The position numbers and the translations under genes are program-made. From Gorillibacterium timonense (lineage in GTDB: Bacteria > Bacillota > Bacilli > Paenibacillales > NBRC-103111): DNA of 64,000 bases. Positions 1 through 8,975 of this stretch are shown here, in pieces; the stretch's first letter is position 1, and each line of letters starts with the position of its first letter. The DNA lies in contig NZ_LN881721.1 in assembly GCF_001457415.1 (NCBI RefSeq), positions 62,001 to 126,000 on the forward strand. The letters are read 5' to 3'. A model generated the notes under the pieces. That model was not told the DNA's origin and did no database searches. It saw nothing but the letters and a program-made list of their open reading frames with translations.

Positions 1-2
1 AA

Positions 3-2210
3 GCTTTAAAAGCTGCCATTTCGAATGGTTGTGATGCCATATACTTAGGAATGCAAAAATTTGGCGCACGTGCCTACTCATCTAATTTTGATTTCGAATC
101 GTTACAAGAGGCGGTTACGTATGCGCACCTGAGGAACGTTAAAATCTATGTTACGATGAATACCATCGTTTTCGAGAACGAAGTGGAAGAGATGAAAGAG
201 CAGATCCGCGGATTAAATGAAATCGGTGTGGATGGCATTATCGTCCAGGACCTGGCTGCTTTCGATTATATCGTGAAGAACTTTCTTGATCTGGAAGCCC
301 ATTGTTCCACTCAAATGGGAATAGACGATGTAGACGGAACTTTATTGTTTAAAGAACTTGGTGCGAAACGAGTGGTTCTGTCCCGTGAGGTTGAGATTGA
401 AAAAGTAAAAGAGATCAAACGATTAGCGGAAATCCCTTTGGAAATTTTCGTTCACGGTGCGTTATGTGTCTCTTATTCAGGAAATTGCCTCATGTCAGGA
501 TTACTCGGCTATCGAAGCGGAAATCGCGGAAGATGTGTGGGTTCATGCCGTAAGGAGTATGAACTACTGGATCAGACAACCGATACATCTTTAGCGAAAA
601 ACTATATTTTATCCACGAAGGACTTAAACACAATCGATTATATCGATGATTTAAGAGAAATCGATTCTTTAAAAATAGAAGGTCGAATGAAAGATCCTAC
701 GTATGTGGCGAATGTTGTATCCAAATATCGCATGGCCTTGGATAATCAAATAACCGAAGAAGAGAAAGATAATCTGAAGAAAACCTTCAATCGAACATTC
801 ACCAAAGGCTATTTGTTTCACGAAGATAGGAGAAACATTACAAACATCGTAAAGCCGAATAACTTTGGTTATGAAATTGGAACCATCAGCAGGATTGATA
901 AAGATCGGTATGAAATAACCCTTACACGTCCTTTAAATCAAAACGATACCATTCGAATAAGTCACAACAAAGAAGATGTTAATTTAGCGGTTGCCAAACT
1001 GTACGATAGAGAGGGTCAATTAATCAACAAAGCAGATAAAGTCTGCTATATCAAAATCCAAGAAACGCTGTCTACGGGAGATGTCGTCTATAAAACGAAG
1101 GATTATTTCTATTCCAAAGAATTAGAAGCATCGCTGGAAAAAGAATTTAAGCGGTTTGCCCTGGATATGAAAGTATATGCATGTCCAGATTCAAAGCTTT
1201 TCATCAATGCGGAGGGCTTAGGCTTTCATTATTCCTATGAAAGCGAGGAAATACTGGGCAAAGCCATGAATAATCCAACAACCAAAGACCAGGTAATCAA
1301 GCAATTTTCCAGATTAAATGATACGATATTCGAGCTGAACCAGGTCGATTATGAGGAATGCCACGCGTTTATTCCGGCTAAACTGTTAAATGCAGCAAGA
1401 AGAGAGATTGTACAGGGCTTATATGACGTAAAGCTGAACAGCCAGCAGAAGAGAACCCAGGCTTTGAGAGCAAAAGAAAAAATAAGCTTTGCCCCTGAAA
1501 AACCATACCTTACGGCCTCTGTAACGACTAAGGAACAGTATGATGCTTGCGTGAGCTGTGGAATTAAGGAAATCTATTTTGAAAATGTTGTGAGAAGAAA
1601 TCAAAATGATTATAAGGAAAAAGAAGGGCAGCTGCTAATCGGGGGATATGGCGGAATTTATCACTACAGAGAAACGAATCCGTTTGTTACGGACTATTCG
1701 CTAAATGTCGTGAATGCTGCCAGCTGCTATGAATTACACAAATTAGGTGCAAAACGAGTCACTTTATCTTATGAATTGAATAAGAGCCAAATGGAAGACT
1801 TAAGGAACGCCTATTATGAAGAAAACGACGGCTATCCTTCACTGGAGATGATTGTATACGGCAAGGCTCCCTTGATGTTCACCAAATACTGTCCGATGAA
1901 AAAAATGAATCAATGCAGAGTTTGCGAAACGAAGAGCTATGCGTTAAAAGATGAGAACGGAACGTTCCCTATCCTTTCCCATGAGGATTGTACGACGACT
2001 ATCCTGAATGGGAAGACGCTTAATCTTCTAGATGAGCTGCAAAGCATCAAAGGAATCGAGGCATTCCGATTAAGCTTCACCATTGAATCACAAGAGCAGG
2101 TTGTGAACGTTATTCATCAGGCTTTAGGCAAGTTAGAGGGCTCCGTGAATCATGCTGTCTTCAATCAGGAAACCGACACAAGAGGACATTTTCATAAAGA
2201 GATTTTGTAG
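3..2210 (+). CDS. U32 family peptidase-like protein, RlhA type (5' end outside window)
   Basis: The reading frame is open from the first bases of the window: the residues before the first ATG (position 51) read like the conserved U32 N-terminus (...AISNGCDAIYLGMQKFGARAYS), so the true start lies upstream. About 735 residues are visible. The cysteine signature CVSYSGNCLMSG...GNRGRCVGSCRKEY sits near residue 160, followed by a DUF3656-like middle region and a second U32-like part with Cys pairs (YCPMKKMNQCRVC). Known biology: long U32 proteins with DUF3656 include E. coli RlhA, which hydroxylates 23S rRNA C2501; shorter Bacillus relatives hydroxylate tRNA U34. An rRNA or tRNA hydroxylation role is inferred here; proteolysis is doubtful despite the family name. 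The ABC-F gene follows after 40 bases, suggesting co-transcription. Confidence 0.85.
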   Translation, partial: ALKAAISNGCDAIYLGMQKFGARAYSSNFDFESLQEAVTYAHLRNVKIYVTMNTIVFENEVEEMKEQIRGLNEIGVDGIIVQDLAAFDYIVKNFLDLEAHCSTQMGIDDVDGTLLFKELGAKRVVLSREVEIEKVKEIKRLAEIPLEIFVHGALCVSYSGNCLMSGLLGYRSGNRGRCVGSCRKEYELLDQTTDTSLAKNYILSTKDLNTIDYIDDLREIDSLKIEGRMKDPTYVANVVSKYRMALDNQITEEEKDNLKKTFNRTFTKGYLFHEDRRNITNIVKPNNFGYEIGTISRIDKDRYEITLTRPLNQNDTIRISHNKEDVNLAVAKLYDREGQLINKADKVCYIKIQETLSTGDVVYKTKDYFYSKELEASLEKEFKRFALDMKVYACPDSKLFINAEGLGFHYSYESEEILGKAMNNPTTKDQVIKQFSRLNDTIFELNQVDYEECHAFIPAKLLNAARREIVQGLYDVKLNSQQKRTQALRAKEKISFAPEKPYLTASVTTKEQYDACVSCGIKEIYFENVVRRNQNDYKEKEGQLLIGGYGGIYHYRETNPFVTDYSLNVVNAASCYELHKLGAKRVTLSYELNKSQMEDLRNAYYEENDGYPSLEMIVYGKAPLMFTKYCPMKKMNQCRVCETKSYALKDENGTFPILSHEDCTTTILNGKTLNLLDELQSIKGIEAFRLSFTIESQEQVVNVIHQALGKLEGSVNHAVFNQETDTRGHFHKEIL

Positions 2211-2250
2211 GCAGAATCGTCACCACTATCGTTTTAAGAGAGGCAACCCT

Positions 2251-3990
2251 ATGATAAAAGTGGATCACTTATCCTTCTCGTTTCCGCAAAAAGAGCTATA
2301 TAAGGACATTTCGTTTCAGCTTGAAGAGGGGCAGCATTGTGCTTTTATCGGAACAAGCGGCAGCGGGAAAAGTACACTGATCGATATCCTGATCGATCCC
2401 GAAAGGTATCTGTTCGATGGCAAGTTAGAGAAAGACCCGACCTGTAAAATCGGGTATGTCAGTCAGTTCTCGCAAGTAAACAAGCCTGAAGTAACAACCG
2501 TTTTTGACTATATCGCGGAAACCTACATCCAGATACAAGATGAGATCACATCCATCTATGCTGAAATGGAAACCGCATCGGACATGGATTCGCTGCTGGA
2601 AAAGCTTCAATCGGCATTGGACGCATTCGCTTCAATAGGCGGCGATGATTTTGAAAGCAGCATGAATAAGAAACTAAATCTGGCAAACCTCATGAAGCTT
2701 AAAGATCGTAAGGTATCCGATCTGAGCGGCGGGGAATTCAAGCTTATTCAAGTAATCAAGGAAATGCTTATCCGTCCGGACTTGCTAATCATGGACGAAC
2801 CGGATGTGTTTTTAGACTTTGAGAACCTAAACGCGCTTAGACAATTGATGAATGCCCACAAGGGAATGCTGCTGGTCGTTACGCACAACCGCTATTTGTT
2901 GAATCATTGCTTCAACAAAATCATACACCTTGAAAACAAGGAGATCCAAGAGTTTGACGGGCGATATATCGAGTATAGATTCTCATTGCTTCAGACCAAA
3001 ATTGAGCTGCAAGAGCTCGCGATTGCGGACGAAGAAGAAATCGAGCGAAACGAGAACATCATCAATCATCTTAGAGTGATCGCGACTAATAATTCAGAAG
3101 CAGCCAGAGGCAGAGCGTTAAAAGCCAGAGTCAGCTTTCAAGAAAGATTGGAAGCGCGTAGAATCAAAGCGCCGTTTGTTGAGATTAAGCAGCCGGATAT
3201 TACGTTTGGTATGGAGCATGAAATGGAAGATACCACGGTGGTAAGCGTCCAGGATTATAGCATTGCCTTCCATGAGCTGCTTTTAGAAAACGTTACCTTT
3301 GAGATCCAATCTACAGATAAAGTAGCCATTATCGGTCCAAACGGTACCGGGAAAACGACTTTGCTCCGAGAGATCTTTAAAAACCATCATGAGGCGATCG
3401 AAATAAAGGCTGATGCGAAAGTGGCTTATTTGTCCCAGCTTCATGGCGAAACGCTAAACGAATCCAATACCATCATGGATGAATTCATCGATGCCGGGTT
3501 TAAAACGTATGACGAGATCCGATCGTATCTGGCAAACTATGATTTTGAAGGAGAAATCTTGGATCAAACGATTGCATCTTTGTCCGGTGGAGAAAAAAAC
3601 ATGCTTCAGTTGGCCAAGGTGTCTGCCAGTAAGGCAAACCTCCTGCTTCTTGACGAACCGACAAGCCATTTGGATATCTATGCACAGATCGCACTGGAGA
3701 AAGCCATCGAGGACTATAAAGGTGCGATTTTGATGGTTTCCCATGATTTCTATTCGGTCGTAAACGGCATGGATTATGTGTTAATCATTGACGATAAGAA
3801 GATTAGAAAAATGAGCATGCGAAAATTTAGAAAAATGATTTATGCGAGTCACTTTAATCGAGACTATTTGGAAACGGAACAAAAGAAAAAGTCGGTTGAA
3901 CTGAAAATAGAGTTGGCTTTAAAAGATAAGAATTTTGAACTTGCCAAAGGATTGGCCGATGAGCTGGGAGAGATCATCAAACTGCTTTAA
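2251..3990 (+). CDS. ABC-F family ATPase (ribosome-associated)
   Basis: A 579-residue protein with two ABC ATPase domains and no membrane segments, the ABC-F plan. Domain 1 has Walker A GTSGSGKST (about 34-42), signature LSGGEF and Walker B LLIMDEPDVFLDF. Domain 2 has Walker A GPNGTGKTT, signature LSGGEKN and Walker B LLLLDEPTSHLD. A charged helical linker (about 250-310) separates them, as in ABC-F proteins that enter the ribosomal E site. ATG 2251 was chosen because AGAGG precedes it and homology begins there; the frame extends upstream into the U32 gene without a ribosome site. Some ABC-F proteins protect the ribosome from PTC antibiotics and others are housekeeping factors; the sequence alone does not decide. 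It is probably co-transcribed with the upstream U32 gene. Confidence 0.85.
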   Translation: MIKVDHLSFSFPQKELYKDISFQLEEGQHCAFIGTSGSGKSTLIDILIDPERYLFDGKLEKDPTCKIGYVSQFSQVNKPEVTTVFDYIAETYIQIQDEITSIYAEMETASDMDSLLEKLQSALDAFASIGGDDFESSMNKKLNLANLMKLKDRKVSDLSGGEFKLIQVIKEMLIRPDLLIMDEPDVFLDFENLNALRQLMNAHKGMLLVVTHNRYLLNHCFNKIIHLENKEIQEFDGRYIEYRFSLLQTKIELQELAIADEEEIERNENIINHLRVIATNNSEAARGRALKARVSFQERLEARRIKAPFVEIKQPDITFGMEHEMEDTTVVSVQDYSIAFHELLLENVTFEIQSTDKVAIIGPNGTGKTTLLREIFKNHHEAIEIKADAKVAYLSQLHGETLNESNTIMDEFIDAGFKTYDEIRSYLANYDFEGEILDQTIASLSGGEKNMLQLAKVSASKANLLLLDEPTSHLDIYAQIALEKAIEDYKGAILMVSHDFYSVVNGMDYVLIIDDKKIRKMSMRKFRKMIYASHFNRDYLETEQKKKSVELKIELALKDKNFELAKGLADELGEIIKLL

Positions 3991-4038
3991 AGGACGGGAC
4001 AGGGTTCGAAATGTACGGTGTGAAAGACGGCCTCAATG

Positions 4039-4073
4039 AAAGCCATCCCAGGAGGGGTGGCTTTAAAACTTTC
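4039..4073 (+). terminator. Hairpin after the ABC-F gene, terminator-like
   Basis: An 11-bp stem (AAAGCCATCCC with GGGGTGGCTTT, one wobble pair) with loop AGGA lies 48 bases after the ABC-F stop. The following AAAACTTTC is a poor U-tract, so termination may be leaky. Confidence 0.5.
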
Positions 4074-4093
4074 AAAATAATGGAGGGTTATAT

Positions 4094-4417
4094 ATGAAGT
4101 ACTTTTACGGAGTATTATCTTTCCTGGGATTCGTCTTGCCCTATTCGCAATTCATCCCTTGGATCGTGCACAACGGCCTCGATTTGACTCTCCTATTTGA
4201 AGCTATAAACAGTACGCGTATCGGAGCTTTTGCATGGATGGATGTTTTCGTTACCGCGATCGTGCTTATGGGATTCATTCTGTTTGAAGGCACCAGAAAG
4301 AGAATGAAGTATTTATGGCTGCCGATTGCCAGTACACTACTGGTAGGTCCTTCACTGGGTCTTCCCTTGTTTTTGTTACTTCGACAAGTACACTTGGAGA
4401 AAAATATTCTAAAATAA
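4094..4417 (+). CDS. DUF2834 family small membrane protein
   Basis: A 107-residue protein with about three hydrophobic segments (roughly 4-22, 45-66 and 74-94) and the conserved start MKYFYGVLSFLGFVLPYSQFI of the DUF2834 family. The function of the family is unknown. A GGAGG site lies 8 bases before the ATG. It stands alone between the hairpin at 4039 and a 418-base non-coding stretch. No substrate or partner can be read from the sequence. Confidence 0.7.
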   Translation: MKYFYGVLSFLGFVLPYSQFIPWIVHNGLDLTLLFEAINSTRIGAFAWMDVFVTAIVLMGFILFEGTRKRMKYLWLPIASTLLVGPSLGLPLFLLLRQVHLEKNILK

Positions 4418-4835
4418 CATCGGATGCAGGGGCATAGATCGTAAACTTCAAAACGGCTCCCAAACATAAGTACCAGCGGTACCGGGCAAAGGGCTTCCTG
4501 CAAATGATTTACTTCATCAAAAAAGACTGTTAGTCCTCTATAATATAGTCTCTCTGTTTATTAAAGTAAGTATGGGAATTACATAATACAAAAGGCTCTT
4601 TTTTTTGCTTTTTACATTAGTTTGAGAATGAAAAATCGTAGTTGGATTGATATGAAGAGCCAGATCATAAGCTGTGGTAAGTTTATTTGCTGAAGACAAA
4701 CATGACGATGAATGTTTGGTTCATGATTATTGGTCACTTTGTAAATTCAATATGATTATTACAAAAATTATATTGTAAGAATTAGGGTTGGAGGGTAGAA
4801 TGTAGAGAATAATTTCTTCGAAGGAATGACATGAT
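4418..4835. other. Non-coding stretch before the DUF4747 operon
   Basis: No convincing gene. The last ~80 bases hold the promoter of the next operon (4773-4801) with an inverted repeat TTACAA...TTGTAA at 4759-4778. Base composition drops to AT-rich here, marking the left edge of a probable acquired segment running to about 6250. Confidence 0.6.
4773..4801 (+). promoter_or_regulatory. Predicted SigA promoter of the DUF4747 operon
   Basis: -35 TTGTAA (4773-4778), 17-base spacer, -10 TAGAAT (4796-4801). The -35 is the right half of an inverted repeat TTACAA-N8-TTGTAA (4759-4778), which could be an operator. The expected 5' UTR is about 28 bases. Confidence 0.55.
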
Positions 4836-5741
4836 ATGGCAAAAAAAGTTTTTTATGCGTCCAAGGTAAATGTGCATGCAAACATCTTTTCTCAAAATTT
4901 GAACGATATCATTGAAATACATATTCCTAGAGCAATTTTGTCAGCCCCTAGCCTTAAAAAAGGATCATACAATTGGTCCATCACTGACGTTAACAAAGTA
5001 CTGGTAGAGGGAAGTGAATTGATTACTGGGAACCTTACCAAGTCAAGATATGCTAGTATGAAGAAAAGGGATGGTATGAATACAAAGGATATTGTTACTG
5101 ATTTTGAAGTAGCCCATACATCTCGCTTTTTTTATCATCCTGTAAGTGAAATAATTGTTCACGAATTTAGTAGTTACATAAACGAAGAGGACTTTATAAG
5201 TATCTTTCAGCAGTTAATTGGGAGGGATGTGTATATTGGCGAGATTAAGGTTATCCTTATTCCAGAGCCACACAAAATTCGTTCCGAGTTAAAGTCCATA
5301 CAAAAAGTTACAAGTATTCATTTCCACTTGATCCATCCAAACCCCGGAAAAAAAGAGTTCGACTTGTATAATAATTTAATAAATCAGCACGATTTAAAAG
5401 AGCTGGACTTGTGTATGGCAAACAGGGATGGAATGAAGATTTCGGATAAAAATGATCCGGATCACCTAACTGATGCAATCGAGTCCGGCATTCAACTAGT
5501 TGAGACGGGGTATGGTGGAGTTGATATTAAGGGGTTTGATGAAGTCAAGGTAAAGGGTAAAAGAAAAGATAAGATTGTTAGAGAGCAACGGGCATTCCTT
5601 TCCAGAAAATCAATTCGTAAAATTACCGTTAATGAATTTGGTGAGGAAGTATTATTATCTAGAATAAGGAGTTTCATTTTAGATGTTAAGGATAAAGTAG
5701 TTAATAAGGGTGATGAGGATGACACCAACATCAAATTCTAA
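4836..5741 (+). CDS. DUF4747-like protein, first gene of a two-gene accessory operon
   Basis: A 301-residue soluble protein resembling the DUF4747 family; no catalytic motif is apparent. The N-terminus (FYASKVNVHANIF) and the block IHFHLIHPNPGKKEFDLYN near residue 165 look conserved in type. AAGGA lies 10 bases before ATG 4836. The next gene, a membrane protein, begins inside its last codons, so the two are translationally coupled. Composition is AT-rich compared with flanking genes, which suggests transfer. A soluble protein coupled to a small multi-pass membrane protein recalls many anti-phage modules, but the function is unknown and the family call rests on recall of sequence character. 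Confidence 0.6.
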   Translation: MAKKVFYASKVNVHANIFSQNLNDIIEIHIPRAILSAPSLKKGSYNWSITDVNKVLVEGSELITGNLTKSRYASMKKRDGMNTKDIVTDFEVAHTSRFFYHPVSEIIVHEFSSYINEEDFISIFQQLIGRDVYIGEIKVILIPEPHKIRSELKSIQKVTSIHFHLIHPNPGKKEFDLYNNLINQHDLKELDLCMANRDGMKISDKNDPDHLTDAIESGIQLVETGYGGVDIKGFDEVKVKGKRKDKIVREQRAFLSRKSIRKITVNEFGEEVLLSRIRSFILDVKDKVVNKGDEDDTNIKF

Positions 5742-6249
5742 ACTTTCTTACAGAGACACTACATTTCTGGGGTTATTACGAATTAATGGTGTGAAGGTGC
5801 TTTTTAATTGGTCTTTTTTTTGGTCATTTCTGATTTCGTCAGTTCCGATTTTTTACTCTTGGAAAAAAGGCACATTTACCTCAGACTTTATTTCCCTTTC
5901 AAAAGAGCTATCTGCAACTTTATTAGGTGCATCCGCGGGTGTGTTAGGAATTGTTATTGCGGCACTAACGATAACTTTAACGTTATTTCATAATTCATTG
6001 CTCCCTAAGATGCTTGAAACTAAGTTAATTCATAAATTCCTATTCCCGTATTGGTTTGTAGTTGTCTTGTGGGGAGTAAGTATTGTGCTTTGTATTATTC
6101 TTAATTTTTTTGAAGTATATGGGTTGGTGCAGAGCGTAGCTATAGTTTTTGGTATAGAACTGTTTTGGTTTTTATACGCAACTTTCTACACCGTGCAATT
6201 GACTGGATTAGTGATTAGGTTGGCACTGCAACGGTCACAAATGAGTTAA
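5719..6249 (+). CDS. Small multi-pass membrane protein coupled to DUF4747 gene
   Basis: About 176 residues with hydrophobic segments at roughly 28-48, 65-92, 105-128 and 132-160, so three or four membrane passes. Possible starts are GTG 5710, ATG 5713 and ATG 5719; the last is preferred because AAGGG lies 8 bases upstream. It overlaps the 3' end of the DUF4747 gene by about 23 bases. No enzymatic domain is visible. By analogy with other two-gene accessory modules it could be the membrane effector, which is inference only. Confidence 0.65.
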   Translation: MTPTSNSKLSYRDTTFLGLLRINGVKVLFNWSFFWSFLISSVPIFYSWKKGTFTSDFISLSKELSATLLGASAGVLGIVIAALTITLTLFHNSLLPKMLETKLIHKFLFPYWFVVVLWGVSIVLCIILNFFEVYGLVQSVAIVFGIELFWFLYATFYTVQLTGLVIRLALQRSQMS

Positions 6250-6384
6250 TTTTTTTTGGGCAAAGAAGGAACATAAGTTCCCGTTTGACTGCTGAAAAGT
6301 GCTCCCTAAGAGTTACTACTCAAGATAAATGACTGTGGTTACGACCATACGATAGTACAAGCTGCTGTCGATTAACTGAAACGT

Positions 6385-6591
6385 TTACTCAACCCTCCTC
6401 CGATCCTTCCACTCCTCAATCTCACGAGGGTCAACATCCAACAGCTCGCAGATATGCAGAGCGATGTTTACTGTCGGTGAAGTAATCCCATGTTCGATGT
6501 TTTGATAATGCTTCAGCGATATATTCACACTGCGACTGACCTGTTCCTGGGTCAGTCCTTTTTGGGTTCGAGCTTCGCTTAACTTTTTCAA
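6385..6591 (-). CDS. XRE-family small HTH regulator
   Basis: A 68-residue protein that is essentially one XRE/Cro-type helix-turn-helix (LSEARTQKGLTQEQVSRSVNIS...YQNIEHGITSPTVNIALHICELLDVD). TTG 6591 is taken as start because AAAGGA lies 10 bases upstream; a GTG at 6600 is only one base from that site. The second XRE gene of this window (48974-49213) also appears to use TTG behind AAAGGA. It is divergent from the small acidic protein at 6774, so it probably controls the shared ~180-base intergenic region and itself. Confidence 0.75.
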   Translation of the reverse strand: MKKLSEARTQKGLTQEQVSRSVNISLKHYQNIEHGITSPTVNIALHICELLDVDPREIEEWKDRRRVE

Positions 6592-6773
6592 GGGAAACAC
6601 ATCCTTTCTGTGCTCCCTTTATCGTAGGCAATTGGTGAAAAATCATCCTCGAAGTATACTTGGCGAATTATAGTGCACATTGTATAATGGGAAACAATTA
6701 CATAATCAAGTTCAGCATGAGAAGTTCTGATATACAATCACAACAAAACACCCATTACAAGGAGGAAACCCGC

Positions 6774-7040
6774 ATGACACGGACCTATGACGTGTACGAG
6801 AAGTTGGTGGACGAGGAAGACGAGCTGCTGGCGAGGATCAAGCTGTGCGAAGGCTGCCAATGGTCGGTCTTGGAGTATGTGAGTCGGCAGGGGGAGCTGG
6901 GGAAAGCGATCGGGGAGGAGATCGTCACGAACATTCATCAGATTGAGCAGGACCTGCGGACCGAGCTGCTGCATCTGCGCCTGGAGAGGGGCTTCCTGGC
7001 GGAGGCAATGAAGGGGGAAGACTCCCCGTGTCCCGGATGA
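6774..7040 (+). CDS. Small acidic protein, paralogue of the gene at 49338
   Basis: 88 residues, acidic and helical (DVYEKLVDEEDELLARIKLCEGCQW...), with a CxxC pair (LCEGC) near residue 24. ATG 6774 follows AAGGAGG with ideal spacing; the longer frame from 6660 has no ribosome site. A close paralogue (about 80% identical by eye over 80 residues) lies at 49338-49631, also divergent from an XRE gene. I do not recognise the family. It could be the target or partner of the regulator; no toxin fold is evident. Confidence 0.7.
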   Translation: MTRTYDVYEKLVDEEDELLARIKLCEGCQWSVLEYVSRQGELGKAIGEEIVTNIHQIEQDLRTELLHLRLERGFLAEAMKGEDSPCPG

Positions 7041-7201
7041 ACATGGGACAGAAGGTGGGGTTGATCATTAATCAGGGATAATCGACATCCTCTGGAGAAA
7101 GCAGGATTGACTCGCCCCATGTAGAAAGGGAATAGTAACAGGATGAGTAAGCTTGCTCATGTACATAAATAACGCAAACAACGAAAAAGGAGGTTTCACA
7201 G

Positions 7202-7996
7202 ATGACCATTACGGTCCAGAATGTGATCGATCGCCTGATTGAGCCCGTTGGTGCTTTTGAGGAGACGGTCGATCGACTGAAGAGCGGGCGCCTTGATGCA
7301 GAGGTTCACAAAGTGGCGGTTGTCTTCATGGCGACGTATGCCATCATTCAGCAGGCGGTGGAAGCGGGAGTCGATCTGATCATCACGCATGAGCCGACTT
7401 ACTATACCCACTCAGATGAAGGGGATTGGCTAGCCGGGGGTTCCGTCTATGAGAAGAAGCGGAAGCTCATCGAGGAGTCGGGGATTTCAATCTTTCGCCT
7501 GCACGATTACATCCATAGCTACAAGCCGGACGGGATTCAGATCAGCATACTCAAGAAGCTGGAATGGGAAGCTTACGCAAATCCAGAGGAGTTGAATCTC
7601 CTTACGCTGCCCTCTGATGAGCAGCATACCGTCCGTACTCTGGTGACTCATCTGAAAAGCAAGCTCGGTGTCGATAGCATGACGGTGATCGGGGATCTGG
7701 ACATGCCCGTTCGGCAGGTCGGACTGCTGCCCGGTGCGGCTGGCGGACCTTGGCATATTCAATACTTCGAGAGCCGAAACCTTGATCTCTTAATCGTTGG
7801 CGAGACAAATGAATGGGAGACCAACGAGTATGTGAGAGACGCCGTAGATATGGGACTTCCCAAGGCGTTGATTATCACAGGACACCAGAGCAGCGAGGAG
7901 GCCGGGATGCTGACCGTGGTGGAGATGCTGCAGGAAGCATTCCCCGGGCTTCAAGTGGACTTTATCGTGAGCCCTCCTGCGGCAAAGAGAGTGTAA
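7202..7996 (+). CDS. Nif3-like dinuclear metal centre protein
   Basis: 264 residues of the Nif3/DUF34 (GTP cyclohydrolase I type 2-like) family. Metal-ligand motifs are visible: THEPTYYTH near residue 63, and the C-terminal GHQSSEEAGM near residue 223, where His and Glu bind the two metals. Length matches the family's short form without the extra PII-like insert. AAGGAGG lies before ATG 7202. The family's biochemical role is unsettled; proposals include metal-dependent hydrolysis and cofactor repair. It stands alone and ends at the hairpin at 8034. Confidence 0.85.
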   Translation: MTITVQNVIDRLIEPVGAFEETVDRLKSGRLDAEVHKVAVVFMATYAIIQQAVEAGVDLIITHEPTYYTHSDEGDWLAGGSVYEKKRKLIEESGISIFRLHDYIHSYKPDGIQISILKKLEWEAYANPEELNLLTLPSDEQHTVRTLVTHLKSKLGVDSMTVIGDLDMPVRQVGLLPGAAGGPWHIQYFESRNLDLLIVGETNEWETNEYVRDAVDMGLPKALIITGHQSSEEAGMLTVVEMLQEAFPGLQVDFIVSPPAAKRV

Positions 7997-8033
7997 GGGT
8001 CTGTCGACGGGTCCAAACTCGCCGATTCACATG

Positions 8034-8064
8034 GGCCGCCTATATGGCGGCCTTGATTCTTTTT
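8034..8064 (+). terminator. GGCCGCC hairpin terminator after Nif3-like gene
   Basis: Perfect 7-bp stem GGCCGCC-TATAT-GGCGGCC followed by TTGATTCTTTTT. Nearly the same hairpin recurs at 42294 and 61079. Confidence 0.75.
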
Positions 8065-8243
8065 GTAGCAACTAAGTGAATAATCCGGAGTGAATTGAGC
8101 CATGGTTCCGATGAGTGAGAGCCATGTCTCTGGCGTTTTTGAACCGCCCGTTCGGACGAGGCGAGCCACTCCATCGTGCCTCCTGCTAGATGTGTTGCAG
8201 CTTGATATGATACCAAACCGTTTGAAGAAGGTAATATCAAAAG

Positions 8244-8270
8244 AAGGGCCTCCCGTAAAGGTTGGCCCTT
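8244..8270 (-). terminator. Terminator of the PNPOx-fold gene
   Basis: Stem AAGGGCC/GGCCCTT lies 24 bases after the minus-strand stop. Read on the minus strand the stem is followed by CTTTTGAT. Confidence 0.55.
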
Positions 8271-8294
8271 AAATTATCAAATGTCTACATCCCA

Positions 8295-8765
8295 TTAATT
8301 TACCGTCTTATTGACAAAATCAATCTCATTTCTGATTCCTTTATGGGCGTCATTCCACAGGCCCTTTGTCAGGCGAATGCGCAGCAGGCATGTGTTAGGG
8401 TCTTCGTCGTTATTGGCGTCGTTATACCACTCGGCGAATATTGTGCGCAGCTTTGTCATCATCTCTGCGTTTTTCTCGTCACATACCCAGCCCAGGTTTT
8501 CACCGATCCCATCGGCCGTAAAGTTTTCGACGATGATACAAACGGAGACTTCGGGGTTTTGGGCGATCTGCTGCATCTTGCCTGAGGTCGCGTAAGTGAC
8601 GGTGTAGAACGCGCCGTCCTCATAGTAAGCGTCTACAATGCGGGCGGCGGGGCGGCTTTTGCCATCGGCTCCCGGTTCCAGCGCGATGGTGGACAGAGAG
8701 ATCAGACCGTCCTTGTTACCCACTTGTTCTTCCAGCAGCTTCATGGCTTCATCGTACTTGCTCAC
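8295..8765 (-). CDS. Pyridoxamine 5'-phosphate oxidase-fold protein
   Basis: 156 residues with the split-barrel flavin-binding fold of the PNPOx family (SRPAARIVDAYYEDGAFYTVTYATSGKMQQIAQNPEVSVCI). Such stand-alone proteins usually bind FMN, F420 or haem and act as oxidoreductases on unknown substrates. GTG 8765 is chosen as start because TTAGGAGG precedes it by 7 bases; the frame from 8795 has no site. It is transcribed alone and converges on the Nif3-like gene. Confidence 0.75.
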   Translation of the reverse strand: MSKYDEAMKLLEEQVGNKDGLISLSTIALEPGADGKSRPAARIVDAYYEDGAFYTVTYATSGKMQQIAQNPEVSVCIIVENFTADGIGENLGWVCDEKNAEMMTKLRTIFAEWYNDANNDEDPNTCLLRIRLTKGLWNDAHKGIRNEIDFVNKTVN

Positions 8766-8944
8766 TCTATTACCTCCTAATGTGTCGTAAGGCATACCTT
8801 ATTAAGCCTATCATTGTAAAATCTTAGTGTATGTGAAGATTAATACGATGAATACTAAATCGCTATCATAATCCTCTGCTCGACTAATATATATTTTTCA
8901 TTTACATATTCTTAAATTGATATAAATATAAAAGATAGGAATTA

Positions 8945-8962
8945 CCGATAAGATACTATCGG
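8945..8962 (+). promoter_or_regulatory. Hairpin touching the ribosome site of the split kinase gene
   Basis: CCGATA-AGATAC-TATCGG forms a 6-bp stem. Its right arm runs straight into the Shine-Dalgarno sequence GGAGG (8961-8965), 10 bases before ATG 8976. It may mask the ribosome site or serve as a protein-binding palindrome. Confidence 0.4.
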
Positions 8963-8975
8963 AGGAACTCACTTT

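Noticed and set aside
4759-4778. TTACAA...TTGTAA as a transposon end
   Set aside because: The repeat is only 6 bp and sits in a promoter; an operator or chance is more likely.
8262-8595. Plus-strand frames of 94-107 codons
   Set aside because: Antisense to the PNPOx-fold gene, no ribosome site.
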